A program made the position numbers and the translations under genes. Below are positions 5,426-12,580 of a DNA stretch of 14,057 nt, piece after piece. The notes beneath the pieces are model-generated. The model saw only the letters and a list, made by a program, of their open reading frames with translations. It was not told the origin of the DNA and did no database searches. The stretch's first letter is position 1. Each line of letters begins with the position of its first letter. The DNA comes from JBBIRM01 sp964517975 (GTDB taxonomy: Bacteria > Desulfobacterota > BSN033 > UBA1163), in contig CAZFDM010000186.1 of assembly GCA_964517975.1 (NCBI GenBank), positions 1 through 14,057 of the forward strand. The letters run 5' to 3'.

Positions 5426-5551
5426 ATTTGAACGGCCGGTCCGGCCCGCTCACCTTCTCACGGGCGTGCCCAGAGTCGCTCCTTACTCGTCGCGACGGCA
5501 CCCTCCTGCTCCCAAGGCAGGCGCGCTAACCAGTCTGCGCTACGCCCCGAT
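5426..5551 (-). pseudogene. broken tRNA-Pro copy with about 62 extra structured nucleotides
   Basis: Positions 5502-5551 repeat exactly 50 bp of the intact tRNA-Pro gene (5292-5341): acceptor 5' strand, D arm and anticodon arm. Positions 5426-5438 repeat another 13 bp (5278-5290, ATTTGAACGGCCG), the T arm. In the intact gene one base separates these blocks; here 63 do (5439-5501). The extra DNA is GC-rich and self-complementary: GGCCGG-A-CCGGCC, GCCCG/CGGGC, and GTGCC plus GTCGC paired with GCGAC plus GGCAC. The 3' acceptor strand and CCA are absent beyond the T loop, so it cannot make a normal tRNA. It is a partial duplication carrying an insertion, possibly from an integration event. Confidence 0.75.
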
Positions 5552-5555
5552 TTTT

Positions 5556-5590
5556 CTCAAATCCGAAATCCAAATATCGAAATCCTAAAC
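5556..5590 (-). repeat. degenerate tandem heptanucleotide repeat
   Basis: On the minus strand five consecutive 7-mers fit one pattern (GTTTAGG and ATTTCGA come first, then variants of ATTTCGG). The 14-mer GTTTAGGATTTCGA is exactly shared with the purD 3' repeat (8715-8728, plus strand). A second heptad-periodic block in the opposite orientation covers about 5638-5693 and overlaps the rdgB 3' end. It is AT-rich, non-coding here and of unknown function. Confidence 0.6.
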
Positions 5591-5635
5591 AATCTTCGAT
5601 TCCAAATTCTTCAAATCTTAAGACTTTGGTTTTGA

Positions 5636-6271
5636 TCATTCGGATTTCGAGAATTTGTGCTTGTTTCGGATTTCGTGTTTCGAAATTAGAATTTTAATTG
5701 CGTTTTTTAACTTCCTTAGAGCCTTTCCCCGATGGCTGATCCTGTTCTTCTCTTTGATTGAAAGTTGGGCCATGGTTTTGCCATATCTCGGAAGAAAGAA
5801 GAGGGGGTCATATCCAAACCCTCTTCTGCCAACCTCTCTTAATCCAATCCTTCCTTGACATACCCCTTCTACAGTGGCCTCTCTTCCATCAGGTGAGACT
5901 AAGGCCAAAACACATCTGAACCTTGCCTTTCTTTTCGATAAAGGGATGTCTTCCATCTCCTTAAGAAGTTTTTGGTTATTGTGTTGAGCCGAAGCGTTCT
6001 TCCCAGCATATCTTGCTGAAAAAGGTCCTGGTAATCCTTTCAAGGCTTCTACTTCTAAACCAGAATCGTCAGCGATCGTCATTTTTTTAAAATAAGTTGC
6101 ATAGAACCTTGCTTTTTTCAGGGCATTCTCAGTAAAGGTTTTCCCATCTTCCTCAACATCAGGGGTTTCAGGAAAATCATTGAGCGAAAGGAGACGAATC
6201 CCTAACCCTCTTAGGGCCTTTCGAATCTCACGGACCTTTCCTGGATTTTTTGTCGCAATGACCAACTCCAA
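5636..6271 (-). CDS. rdgB: RdgB/HAM1 XTP/dITP diphosphatase
   Basis: This enzyme hydrolyses ITP, dITP and XTP to monophosphates, keeping deaminated purines out of nucleic acids. Family motifs are complete: ATKNPGKVREI (6-16), FTENALKKA (46-54), IADDSGLEVEALKGLPGPFS (66-85, catalytic Asp69), SARYAGKNA, RRGFGYDPLFF (149-159) and KNRISHRGKALRKL (175-188). The start is TTG 6271 (MELVIATK), required to keep the nucleotide-binding strand; there is no nearby ATG and the Shine-Dalgarno is weak. It follows rph by 13 nt, a common pairing and probably one transcript. Oddity: the family normally ends soon after the HRGKAL motif. Residues from about 195 (ISKHEIRNKHKFSKSE) are encoded by a heptad-periodic AT-rich repeat, so the tail is an acquired extension that probably lies outside the fold. 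Confidence 0.95.
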   Translation of the reverse strand: MELVIATKNPGKVREIRKALRGLGIRLLSLNDFPETPDVEEDGKTFTENALKKARFYATYFKKMTIADDSGLEVEALKGLPGPFSARYAGKNASAQHNNQKLLKEMEDIPLSKRKARFRCVLALVSPDGREATVEGVCQGRIGLREVGRRGFGYDPLFFLPRYGKTMAQLSIKEKNRISHRGKALRKLKNAIKILISKHEIRNKHKFSKSE

Positions 6272-6284
6272 TGGTCGTTTAATT

Positions 6285-7004
6285 TTAGACCTTCCCTTCC
6301 AAAACCCTTTTCTGAATTTTTGTAAGTTCTTTTATCCCCTTTTGAGCGACTTTTGTCAACTCATCCATTTCTCTCTTTGTAAACGTAGCCACCTCCGCCG
6401 TTCCCTGGATTTCCACAAACTTTCCGCTTCCGGTCATCACCACATTCATATCCACTTCTGCTTTGGAGTCCTCCTCATAGTTTAAATCAAGGAGTATTTT
6501 GCCTCCGACCTTTCCCACACTCACTGCAGCCACCGAGTCTCTGACAGGAACCTTCTCAATCATTCCCAACTTTATCATCTTTTGAAAGGCATCCATTAAG
6601 GCCACATAGGCTCCTGTGATGGCTGCAGTCCTTGTCCCACCATCTGCCTGGATGACATCACAGTCTATCCAGATGGTTCTCTCTCCAAATGCAGTGAGGT
6701 CGGTCACAGACCTTAAAGACCTCCCAATCAATCTCTGAATCTCAAAAGCACGACCATTCCCTCCTCCCCTATCTCTCGGGGTGCGGGTATTTGTGGAACG
6801 GGGAAGCATGGAGTACTCGGCAGTAATCCAACCTCTTCCAGTATTTCTTAAGAAAGGTGGAACCCTTTCTTCCACACTGGCTGAGCAGATGACTTTTGTA
6901 TCTCCCATTTCGATGAGGACCGACCCTTCTGCATGTCGCAAATAATTCCTTATAATTTTAACTGGCCTGAGGGTTCGGGGTCCTCTTCCATCTGAACGGG
7001 CCAT
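6285..7004 (-). CDS. rph: Ribonuclease PH
   Basis: A phosphate-dependent 3'-to-5' exoribonuclease that trims tRNA 3' ends, forming a hexameric ring in the cytoplasm. The 239 residues match the family length. Visible motifs: RSDGRGPRTLRPVKI (3-17), ITAEYSMLPRST (60-71), GGGNGRAFEIQRLIGRSLRS (80-99, RNA-binding arginines), IWIDCDVIQADGGTRTAAIT (111-130, phosphate and metal site) and a C-terminal EIQGTAEVATFTKREMDEL. The start ATG 7004 is preceded by GGAGGA 4 nt upstream; a second ATG four bases earlier is out of frame. It sits 35 nt after the MFS gene and 13 nt before rdgB. An encoded CCA on the tRNA gene downstream fits use of exonucleolytic trimming, though that link is loose. Confidence 0.97.
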   Translation of the reverse strand: MARSDGRGPRTLRPVKIIRNYLRHAEGSVLIEMGDTKVICSASVEERVPPFLRNTGRGWITAEYSMLPRSTNTRTPRDRGGGNGRAFEIQRLIGRSLRSVTDLTAFGERTIWIDCDVIQADGGTRTAAITGAYVALMDAFQKMIKLGMIEKVPVRDSVAAVSVGKVGGKILLDLNYEEDSKAEVDMNVVMTGSGKFVEIQGTAEVATFTKREMDELTKVAQKGIKELTKIQKRVLEGKV

Positions 7005-7039
7005 CCATTCCTCCGCTAAAAATATTCACAAAAAAAGAG

Positions 7040-8410
7040 TTAAAAGTCAACCTTAGTAGACTCCCCTCTCACCCAAGAAAGAAGAATTGCTATCAAACCA
7101 AAGATGACCATCAATTTCCATACATCTTGAATCCCTTCAAGTGAAGGACCACCATTGCCTGATTTGGATAAAGCCTCAGGTAGTCTGAGCGCAATCACCA
7201 TTTCTGCAAAGGCAACCCCGACCATTAAACCGAGGTTTCTTGAGAAGGCCAATAGACTGGATGCTACCCCCACATGCTCTCGTGGGAGTGAACCAATAAT
7301 GGCACTATTATTGGCAGGATTGAAGAATCCAATTCCGATGCCAAGAATGATCTGCCTCCAGATAATCTCAAAGGTACTGGAATGGGTCTTTAAAAATGTG
7401 AAAGAGAAAACGATAAAGGAAGTCAAAAATAACCCAACGGTTGCAGGAATTCTTACTCCCACGCGGTCAGAGATCCTTCCCCCAATGGGAGCCATGACCA
7501 TGACGGTGAGAGAGACCGGAAAGACAAGCATTCCCACTTCAGAAGGTGAGTATCTCATGATGCTTTGAAGGAAGAATGGGAGGACAAAGTTATGAGCCCC
7601 ATTCATCCAGAAAGAGAGAAGGCCTGCCCCAAGAGAAGAGAGAAAGAGCCTCTTTCTGAAGAGATGGAGGTCTAATAGGGGAAAAGGAGATTTTATCTCC
7701 ACAAAAATAAATAGACCTAAGCAGAAAAGGCTTATGAAGATCCAACCCAAACCCATTCGGTTAATAAAAAGAAGAAGTGACGAGAGGAGGAGAAAAAGCA
7801 ATATCGCCCCTAAAAGATCGACTCTTGGACTTCTCTCTCCCTTCTCCCGGGTCAAAAATTTTGAAGAAAGAAATATCCCAACGACCCCAATGGGGAGATT
7901 GATAAAGAATACAGAACGCCATCCAAAGTGTTCCACCAAGAATCCCCCAAGGATAGGACCAGTGATAAAACCCACAGAGACAATAGAGCCGAGGATCCCC
8001 AATGCCTTACCCCGTTCGCCCTCTGGGTAGGCAGTCGTGAGGATGGCTGGGCCAATGGCCATGAGAGCAGAGGCACCCAACCCCTGAATCATCCTTGAAC
8101 CAATAAGATAAGAAATTGAAGGGGAGAGCCCACAGAAGGCTGAGCCCAGGGTAAAAGTGAAAAACCCGAAGAGATAGATCCTCCTCTGACCAAAGAGATC
8201 AGAGAGTTTTCCCATCAATAAAAGACAGCCCGTGATAATGATAAAATAGGCCATCACCACCCATGCCACAGCCTTTAAATAGGTGTTTAAAGATTGGGTG
8301 ATAGTAGGTAGAGAGATATTCACAATGCTCGCATCAAGGGTTGACATAAAGACCCCAATGGAGACATTCAGTGTCACCCAACTCCGCCTTTTCACTTCTG
8401 GAAAGAGCAT
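7040..8410 (-). CDS. MFS drug/metabolite exporter, DHA2 (EmrB/QacA-like) family
   Basis: A proton-driven inner-membrane exporter, 456 residues and strongly hydrophobic throughout. DHA2 markers are present: FMSTLDASIVNISLPTI (21-37), the loop GKLSDLFGQRRIYLFG (67-82), RMIQGLGASALM (about 107-118) and the antiporter motif GPILGGFLVEHFGWRSVFF (about 152-170). The family usually has 14 transmembrane helices; the length suits that, but I did not count them reliably. The substrate cannot be told. The start ATG 8410 has only a weak purine stretch upstream. A 327-nt spacer separates it from purD, so it probably has its own promoter (8460-8488), and it may lead the rph-rdgB transcript. The spacer also holds a MITE-like element and 11-bp direct repeats that could be operators. 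Confidence 0.9.
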   Translation of the reverse strand: MLFPEVKRRSWVTLNVSIGVFMSTLDASIVNISLPTITQSLNTYLKAVAWVVMAYFIIITGCLLLMGKLSDLFGQRRIYLFGFFTFTLGSAFCGLSPSISYLIGSRMIQGLGASALMAIGPAILTTAYPEGERGKALGILGSIVSVGFITGPILGGFLVEHFGWRSVFFINLPIGVVGIFLSSKFLTREKGERSPRVDLLGAILLFLLLSSLLLFINRMGLGWIFISLFCLGLFIFVEIKSPFPLLDLHLFRKRLFLSSLGAGLLSFWMNGAHNFVLPFFLQSIMRYSPSEVGMLVFPVSLTVMVMAPIGGRISDRVGVRIPATVGLFLTSFIVFSFTFLKTHSSTFEIIWRQIILGIGIGFFNPANNSAIIGSLPREHVGVASSLLAFSRNLGLMVGVAFAEMVIALRLPEALSKSGNGGPSLEGIQDVWKLMVIFGLIAILLSWVRGESTKVDF

Positions 8411-8455
8411 TTTGTTTTCTTTCTAAGAAATCTTTAACGGAACTTTATGTTTTGG

Positions 8456-8521
8456 CCAAATTTAACCCAATTTCCGATTGTTATTCAAGGGATAGAAGAA
8501 ACCTTTCAGACCAAATTTAAC
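8456..8521 (-). promoter_or_regulatory. putative MFS promoter with paired CCAAATTTAAC repeats
   Basis: On the minus strand TTGAAT (8483-8488), 17 nt, then TTAAAT (8460-8465) make a plausible sigma70 promoter about 50 nt before the exporter ATG. The 11-mer CCAAATTTAAC occurs at 8456-8466, over the -10, and again at 8511-8521 upstream of the -35. Such spacing (55 bp) could suit a repressor binding both sites. No regulator gene is next to it. Confidence 0.35.
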
Positions 8522-8610
8522 GTGTCCCTTATTGAAACAAGAAAGAAAAATGGTTATATTCTTACATGTTTAAGTCTGAGAATTTATCTCTAACACTTGA
8601 GAAAAAATGG

Positions 8611-8682
8611 TGTCATGCTGAACTTGGTTCAGCATCTTGTTTTGTCCAAAAGGTGAGATCCTGAAACGAGTTCAGGATGACA
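8611..8682. repeat. 72-bp MITE-like inverted repeat in the purD-MFS spacer
   Basis: The element starts TGTCAT and ends ATGACA. The left arm (8611-8637) and the reverse complement of the right arm match over 27 nt with four mismatches. Each arm itself folds: ATGCTGAAC/GTTCAGCAT (8615-8635) and ATCCTGAA/TTCAGGAT (8658-8678). I recall this type of element (translated as VILNSFQDL) as widely dispersed in unrelated bacteria. It lies between convergent-free, co-oriented genes and could form a strong RNA hairpin after purD. Confidence 0.7.
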
Positions 8683-8707
8683 AATCTGTGAAATTTCAAA
8701 TATTTTT

Positions 8708-8742
8708 GTTTAGAGTTTAGGATTTCGAGTTTAGCGTTTAGC
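8708..8742 (+). repeat. tandem heptanucleotide repeat at the purD 3' end
   Basis: Five 7-bp units: four of the form GTTTAGN (starting at 8708, 8715, 8729 and 8736) and a central ATTTCGA (8722). The array overlaps the purD stop codon (TAA, 8738-8740, minus strand). It shares GTTTAGGATTTCGA with the array at 5577-5590. Confidence 0.65.
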
Positions 8743-10021
8743 TTCTTTTGAGCCATCGTAGGGCCTTTTTCCCAATATCCGTGCGATAATGGACCCCCTC
8801 CCAAGATATCTTCTTCACCGCTTGATAGGTATAATCGATCGCATGAGGAATATCTTTTCCCAACCCTGTCACACCCAAAACCCTTCCTCCATTGGTGATC
8901 ACTCTTCCTTCATTGATTGCTGTCCCTGCATGAAAGACAAAGATGTCTTTCATCCAGGAGACCTCTTCAAGTCCTTCTATTCTTTTACCCTTTTCATAAT
9001 CTCCTGGATAGCCCTTTGATGCCATCACCACACAGACAGATGCTCTGTTATCCCAATCGATTTTACATTGAGAAAGTGTCCCATGGATACAGGCCTCAAG
9101 AATGGGAACAATATCGTCTTTCATTCTTACTAAGACAGGTTGAGTCTCTGGATCCCCAAACCTGGCATTAAATTCTAACACTTTAGGTTGACCATGACGA
9201 ATCATCAGTCCTGCATAAAGGACTCCTTTGTAAGGCCTCCCCTCTCTCCCCATCCCTTCAATAATGGGTTTTAAGATCTCCTCCATAATCTTTTGGTTCA
9301 CCTCTTCTGTCACTACAGGTGCAGGGGAATAGGCGCCCATCCCGCCTGTGTTAGGGCCTTGGTCTTCATCAAAGACAGGTTTATGGTCCTGTGAGGATGC
9401 AAGAGGAAGGATGGTCTTTCCATCCGTGAAGGCAACATAGGAGGCTTCTTCTCCTATAAGATATTCCTCAACCACTACCCGATTGCCTGCCTCTCCAAAA
9501 ACCTTTTCTACCATTATCTGGTCAATGGATTGAGTGGCCTCTTCTATGGTCTTGCAAATCTTCACTCCCTTTCCTGCTGCCAGCCCATCTGCCTTGACTA
9601 CAATGGGAGCCCCCTGTTTATGGACATAGTTAATAGCCTCATCTCGGCTGGAAAAGATCTCATAGGAGGCCGTAGGAATGTTATATTTTTTCATCATCTC
9701 TTTGGCAAAGGCCTTACTTCCCTCGATTTCTGCTGCCTTCTTATTGGATCCAAAAATCGTGAGCCCATTGGATTCGAAAAGGTCTACAATCCCGTGGGTT
9801 AAGGGCTCCTCCGGGCCTACCACCGTGAGATCAATCTCCTCTCTCAATGCAAAATCAAGCAGGCCCTTTAAGTCGTTCGCTTTGATTGGAACGAGGGTTG
9901 CCTGTTTGGAAATACCTGCATTCCCAGGCGCGCAATAGATTTTTGAGACCTTTGGGCTCTGGTTAATCTTCCAGACCAGGGCGTGTTCTCTTCCACCACC
10001 CCCCACAACTAATACCTTCAT
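8738..10021 (-). CDS. purD: Phosphoribosylamine-glycine ligase (GAR synthetase)
   Basis: Catalyses ATP-dependent joining of glycine to 5-phosphoribosylamine, step two of de novo purine synthesis, as a cytosolic ATP-grasp enzyme. The 427 residues match a monofunctional PurD. In order: MKVLVVGGGGREHALVWKI (1-19), LTVVGPEEPLTHGIVD (65-80), the ATP-grasp lysine strand PIVVKADGLAAGKGV (139-153), EEASYVAFTDGKTILPLASS (191-210), QDHKPVFDEDQGPNTGGMGA (211-230) and metal-binding EFNARFGDPETQPVL (about 283-297). The start ATG 10021 has GAGGG about 10 nt upstream. It follows purH on the same strand with a 99-nt repeat-filled spacer, a standard purH-purD pairing. The 3' end runs into a heptad repeat, but the protein terminus (KKALRWLKRS) looks normal. 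Confidence 0.97.
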   Translation of the reverse strand: MKVLVVGGGGREHALVWKINQSPKVSKIYCAPGNAGISKQATLVPIKANDLKGLLDFALREEIDLTVVGPEEPLTHGIVDLFESNGLTIFGSNKKAAEIEGSKAFAKEMMKKYNIPTASYEIFSSRDEAINYVHKQGAPIVVKADGLAAGKGVKICKTIEEATQSIDQIMVEKVFGEAGNRVVVEEYLIGEEASYVAFTDGKTILPLASSQDHKPVFDEDQGPNTGGMGAYSPAPVVTEEVNQKIMEEILKPIIEGMGREGRPYKGVLYAGLMIRHGQPKVLEFNARFGDPETQPVLVRMKDDIVPILEACIHGTLSQCKIDWDNRASVCVVMASKGYPGDYEKGKRIEGLEEVSWMKDIFVFHAGTAINEGRVITNGGRVLGVTGLGKDIPHAIDYTYQAVKKISWEGVHYRTDIGKKALRWLKRS

Positions 10022-10039
10022 ACAATATACCCTCGTTTT

Positions 10040-10115
10040 CCGTGTCGCGTGTCACGTGCCCGAGAAAAAATAGTTTCTATACGGACACGGTCCACGGTCA
10101 CGGATGACGGACACG
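10040..10115. repeat. GC-rich heptad-like repeat filling the purH-purD spacer
   Basis: The left block holds CCGTGTC, GCGTGTC and ACGTGCC in register (10040-10060). The right block has five CGG-led units at spacings of 7, 7, 6 and 7 nt (from about 10082 to 10115). CCGTGTC (10040-10046) is complementary to GACACGG (10084-10090), so the transcript could fold into a hairpin between purH and purD. No purine riboswitch consensus was seen. Confidence 0.5.
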
Positions 10116-10120
10116 TTCTT

Positions 10121-11683
10121 TTAATGACGGAAGTGTCTCATCCCTGTAAAGACCATAGCGATATTATATTCATCAGCAGCCGCAATGACCTCATCGTCCC
10201 TGATAGAGCCACCAGGCTGAATGATCGCTGTGGCCCCTGCCTCTGCTCCGGTATCCACTCCATCTCTAAAAGGAAACATTGCATCTGAGGCCAGCACCGT
10301 TCCTTTAGTCGAGGAGCGTGCCTTCATCACGGCCAATCGAGTTGAATCAACACGACTCATCTGGCCTGCCCCTATCCCAATGGTTCGGTCTTCGCGAACA
10401 AGAACAATGGCATTTGATTTAACATGTTTTGCAACCTTCCAGCCAAACGCCATGGCCCTCTTCTCTTCTTCTGTCGGTCTCCTTCTTGTGACTACTCTCC
10501 ACTGGTCCATGGAAACCTTTCCTAAATCTCTATCCTGAACAAGAAGACCCCCCACAACCTTTCTTAAATCAAACCCCTTCTGAATGACCATTGGATTAAG
10601 TGGAGGCGTCTGAAGGATCCGAAGATCTTTCTTTCCTCTCAAGATGTCGAGGGCCTTTGGGTCATAACCGGGTGCAATAATGGCTTCGAGAAAGAGATCC
10701 ATCATCTCTCTGGCTGTCTCTTCATCCACGATCCGATTAAACCCAACCACCCCACCAAATGCAGAAACGGGATCACAGTCTCTGGCCTTTCTATAAGAAT
10801 CGGCTAAATTCTTATGAGAAATGGCCACCCCACATGGATTGTTATGTTTAATGATGACCGTCGCAGGCTCTTCAAACTCTTTGACTGTCTCATAGGCAGA
10901 ATCGATATCGAGGATATTATTAAATGAAAGTTCTTTCCCATGGAGTTGTATGGCATTCGAAACAGAAGGCTCTACTACCATACGCTCTCGATAAAAGGCT
11001 GCCCTTTGATGTGGATTCTCCCCATAACGTAACTCCTGAACCTTCTGGACCTGAAAGGTGTAGGTCTCAGGGAATTCTGAGACCTTTTTCCCTCTTTCGA
11101 TCTGACCCAGGTAATTTGAGATGGCTCCATCATAGCGTGCGGTGTGCTGGAAAACCTTCTTGGCCAGCCTGAAGTTCGTTTCTAAAGAAATCTCTCCACT
11201 CTCTTTCAATTCGGAGAGGACCGATTCATAATCATCTGGATCAACCACCACCGTCACATCAGGATAATTCTTAGCAGCAGAGCGTAGCATGGTGGGTCCA
11301 CCGATATCAATGTTCTCAATCGCCTCCCCAAGGGTACAGCCCTCCTTGGCTACGGTTTCTTCAAAAGGGTAAAGATTGACAGCGACCAGGTCGATGGGAA
11401 GGATTCCATGCTGGTTCATCTTCTCAACATGTTCCTTTTTAGAGCGCTGTCCTAAAAGGCCTCCGTGGACTTTTGGGTGGAGTGTTTTGACTCTTCCATC
11501 CAGCATTTCCGGAAACCCGGTATATTCAGAGATGTCCTTTACCGAGATCCCATTTTCTCTCAAGGTCTTTGCCGTCCCTCCGGTTGAGAGGATCTCTACT
11601 CCCATCTCGGCTAATCCCTTTGCAAACAAAACGATTCCCCTCTTATCCGATACACTGATGATGGCCCTTTTGATTTTTCCCAT
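10121..11683 (-). CDS. purH: Bifunctional AICAR formyltransferase/IMP cyclohydrolase
   Basis: Performs the last two steps of IMP synthesis: formylation of AICAR from 10-formyl-THF, then ring closure. The 520 residues are full length. The N-terminal IMP cyclohydrolase (MGS-like) domain shows KRAIISVSDKRGIVLFAKGL (5-24), ILSTGGTAKTLRENGI (31-46) and GRVKTLHPKVHGGLLGQR (63-80). The C-terminal transformylase shows ELRYGENPHQRAAFY (217-231), SFNNILDIDSAYE, the catalytic Lys-His in IIKHNNPCG (Lys279-His280), AFGGVVGFN, GIGAGQMSRVDSTRLA, SDAMFPFRDGVD and IIQPGGSIRDDEVI. The start ATG 11683 has GGAGGAGA 4 nt upstream. It stands 89 nt after the LUD gene and 99 nt before purD. Nothing looks damaged. 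Confidence 0.97.
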   Translation of the reverse strand: MGKIKRAIISVSDKRGIVLFAKGLAEMGVEILSTGGTAKTLRENGISVKDISEYTGFPEMLDGRVKTLHPKVHGGLLGQRSKKEHVEKMNQHGILPIDLVAVNLYPFEETVAKEGCTLGEAIENIDIGGPTMLRSAAKNYPDVTVVVDPDDYESVLSELKESGEISLETNFRLAKKVFQHTARYDGAISNYLGQIERGKKVSEFPETYTFQVQKVQELRYGENPHQRAAFYRERMVVEPSVSNAIQLHGKELSFNNILDIDSAYETVKEFEEPATVIIKHNNPCGVAISHKNLADSYRKARDCDPVSAFGGVVGFNRIVDEETAREMMDLFLEAIIAPGYDPKALDILRGKKDLRILQTPPLNPMVIQKGFDLRKVVGGLLVQDRDLGKVSMDQWRVVTRRRPTEEEKRAMAFGWKVAKHVKSNAIVLVREDRTIGIGAGQMSRVDSTRLAVMKARSSTKGTVLASDAMFPFRDGVDTGAEAGATAIIQPGGSIRDDEVIAAADEYNIAMVFTGMRHFRH

Positions 11684-11772
11684 AGATTCTCCTCCGCTGA
11701 AAGTTAGAAGTTCACAATAAAGGAGAAAAATATAAATCCAAAATCTCCGAACACGTTACTCCAAACTTTTAT

Positions 11773-12414
11773 TTAAAAACCCAATTCCTCTCCCACGAGA
11801 ATGATCAGAATATCTGTAAGCGATGGCCTTCGTTCCAGAATTGAGATGATGCAACAGATTCGACTGGGAGAATTACAGTCCACACATCTTCCCAATTTGG
11901 CACAGGGAACATCAATATTAAGCCTTCTTGCATTAAGCGGGGCTGCCACATTCTTTATCCTCTTGATGGCCTCCCCAACATCTTCTACGATTTTGTTAAA
12001 ACCCGCAACGAGTATCACCTTCCCTGGGCCAAAATGGATGGAATTGACCCGATTCCCAATTCCATCAATATTAACCAGTTCTCCATTGAGTGTGATGGCA
12101 TTGACACTACTGATAAAACAACCCGAGGTCATCTGAGATTTTCGGATCTCGAGAACATCCTCTTTCGAAAGTCCTGGTTTCCAGTGATTGTAAAGGGAAT
12201 GACCCTTAGCCTCCAGACTCTCTAAGATTCCCAATTCCCTTATGGTAACTGAACCGCCTATTCCAATCTTTTGTCTCGGGTCTATATTTTTTAAGACCTC
12301 TGCCACAGCCGATTTCTTATCTTTTACAAAAACCGCTTTAAAACCATGTGCCTCCAGTTTTTCGATCGCTCTCTTTGACCTCTCTTCAATCCACCACTCC
12401 TTTATCGGATCCAT
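11773..12414 (-). CDS. LUD-domain protein (LutC/DUF162-related), cysteine-rich C-terminus
   Basis: A PF02589 (LUD) protein of 213 residues, the fold of LutC and of the LutB N-terminus. Visible family features: AIEKLEAHGFKAVFVKDKKS (16-35), KIGIGGSVTIRELGI (49-63), MTSGCFISSVNAITLNGELV (95-114), IDGIGNRVNSIHFGPGKVIL (116-135) and AGFNKIVEDVGEAIKRI (137-153). A cysteine cluster follows: C171, C177, C180, C187 and C188 in PCAKLGRCVDCNSPSRICC, which could bind a metal or Fe-S cluster; that is inference. No lutA or lutB lies beside it, so this is a stand-alone LUD protein, a type common in anaerobes and of unknown function. The start ATG 12414 has AAGGGGG 7 nt upstream. It lies between glnA and purH on the same strand. 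Confidence 0.85.
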   Translation of the reverse strand: MDPIKEWWIEERSKRAIEKLEAHGFKAVFVKDKKSAVAEVLKNIDPRQKIGIGGSVTIRELGILESLEAKGHSLYNHWKPGLSKEDVLEIRKSQMTSGCFISSVNAITLNGELVNIDGIGNRVNSIHFGPGKVILVAGFNKIVEDVGEAIKRIKNVAAPLNARRLNIDVPCAKLGRCVDCNSPSRICCIISILERRPSLTDILIILVGEELGF

Positions 12415-12486
12415 AAGATGCCCCCTTCTTCGCTGTCAAATTGTTGATAAATCTTTTATGACAAGTTCGAACCATGAAAATTAGTA

Positions 12487-12529
12487 CCCCCCCTTTTTTC
12501 CCCTTTGGTAAAGGAAGGATTGAAGGGGG
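12487..12529. repeat. C-rich/G-rich hairpin repeat downstream of glnA
   Basis: Seven C residues (12487-12493) and CCCCTTT (12500-12506) face AAAGG and GGGGG (12525-12529), giving an imperfect stem-loop. It lies 52-94 nt after glnA ends. It has no T-run on the glnA strand, so it is a poor intrinsic terminator. I recall similar CCCCCTT...AAGGGGG elements as dispersed repeats in several bacterial groups. Confidence 0.45.
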
Positions 12530-12580
12530 TTAAAGTTTTATTTTCCAAGTATCCGTCTATAAAATATTACAAAACGGGAA

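Noticed and set aside
5426..5551. A second functional or intron-containing tRNA-Pro
   Set aside because: The 3' half of the T arm, the acceptor 3' strand and CCA are missing beyond the T loop, so splicing out the insert would not give a tRNA.
5097..5588. 163-codon plus-strand frame
   Set aside because: It translates the antisense of two tRNA-Pro copies (repeated PPAPKAGALTSLRYAP), so the openness comes from the tRNA repeat and not from a gene.
8708..8742. CRISPR or minisatellite gene
   Set aside because: The units are 7 bp and contiguous with no spacers; it is a simple degenerate tandem array.
11684..11772. Purine riboswitch or PurR box upstream of purH
   Set aside because: I looked for a purine-riboswitch core and a clear palindromic operator in the 89-nt spacer and saw neither.
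12487..12529. Intrinsic terminator of glnA
   Set aside because: The hairpin is imperfect and lacks a T-run on the glnA strand, so it was recorded as a repeat only.
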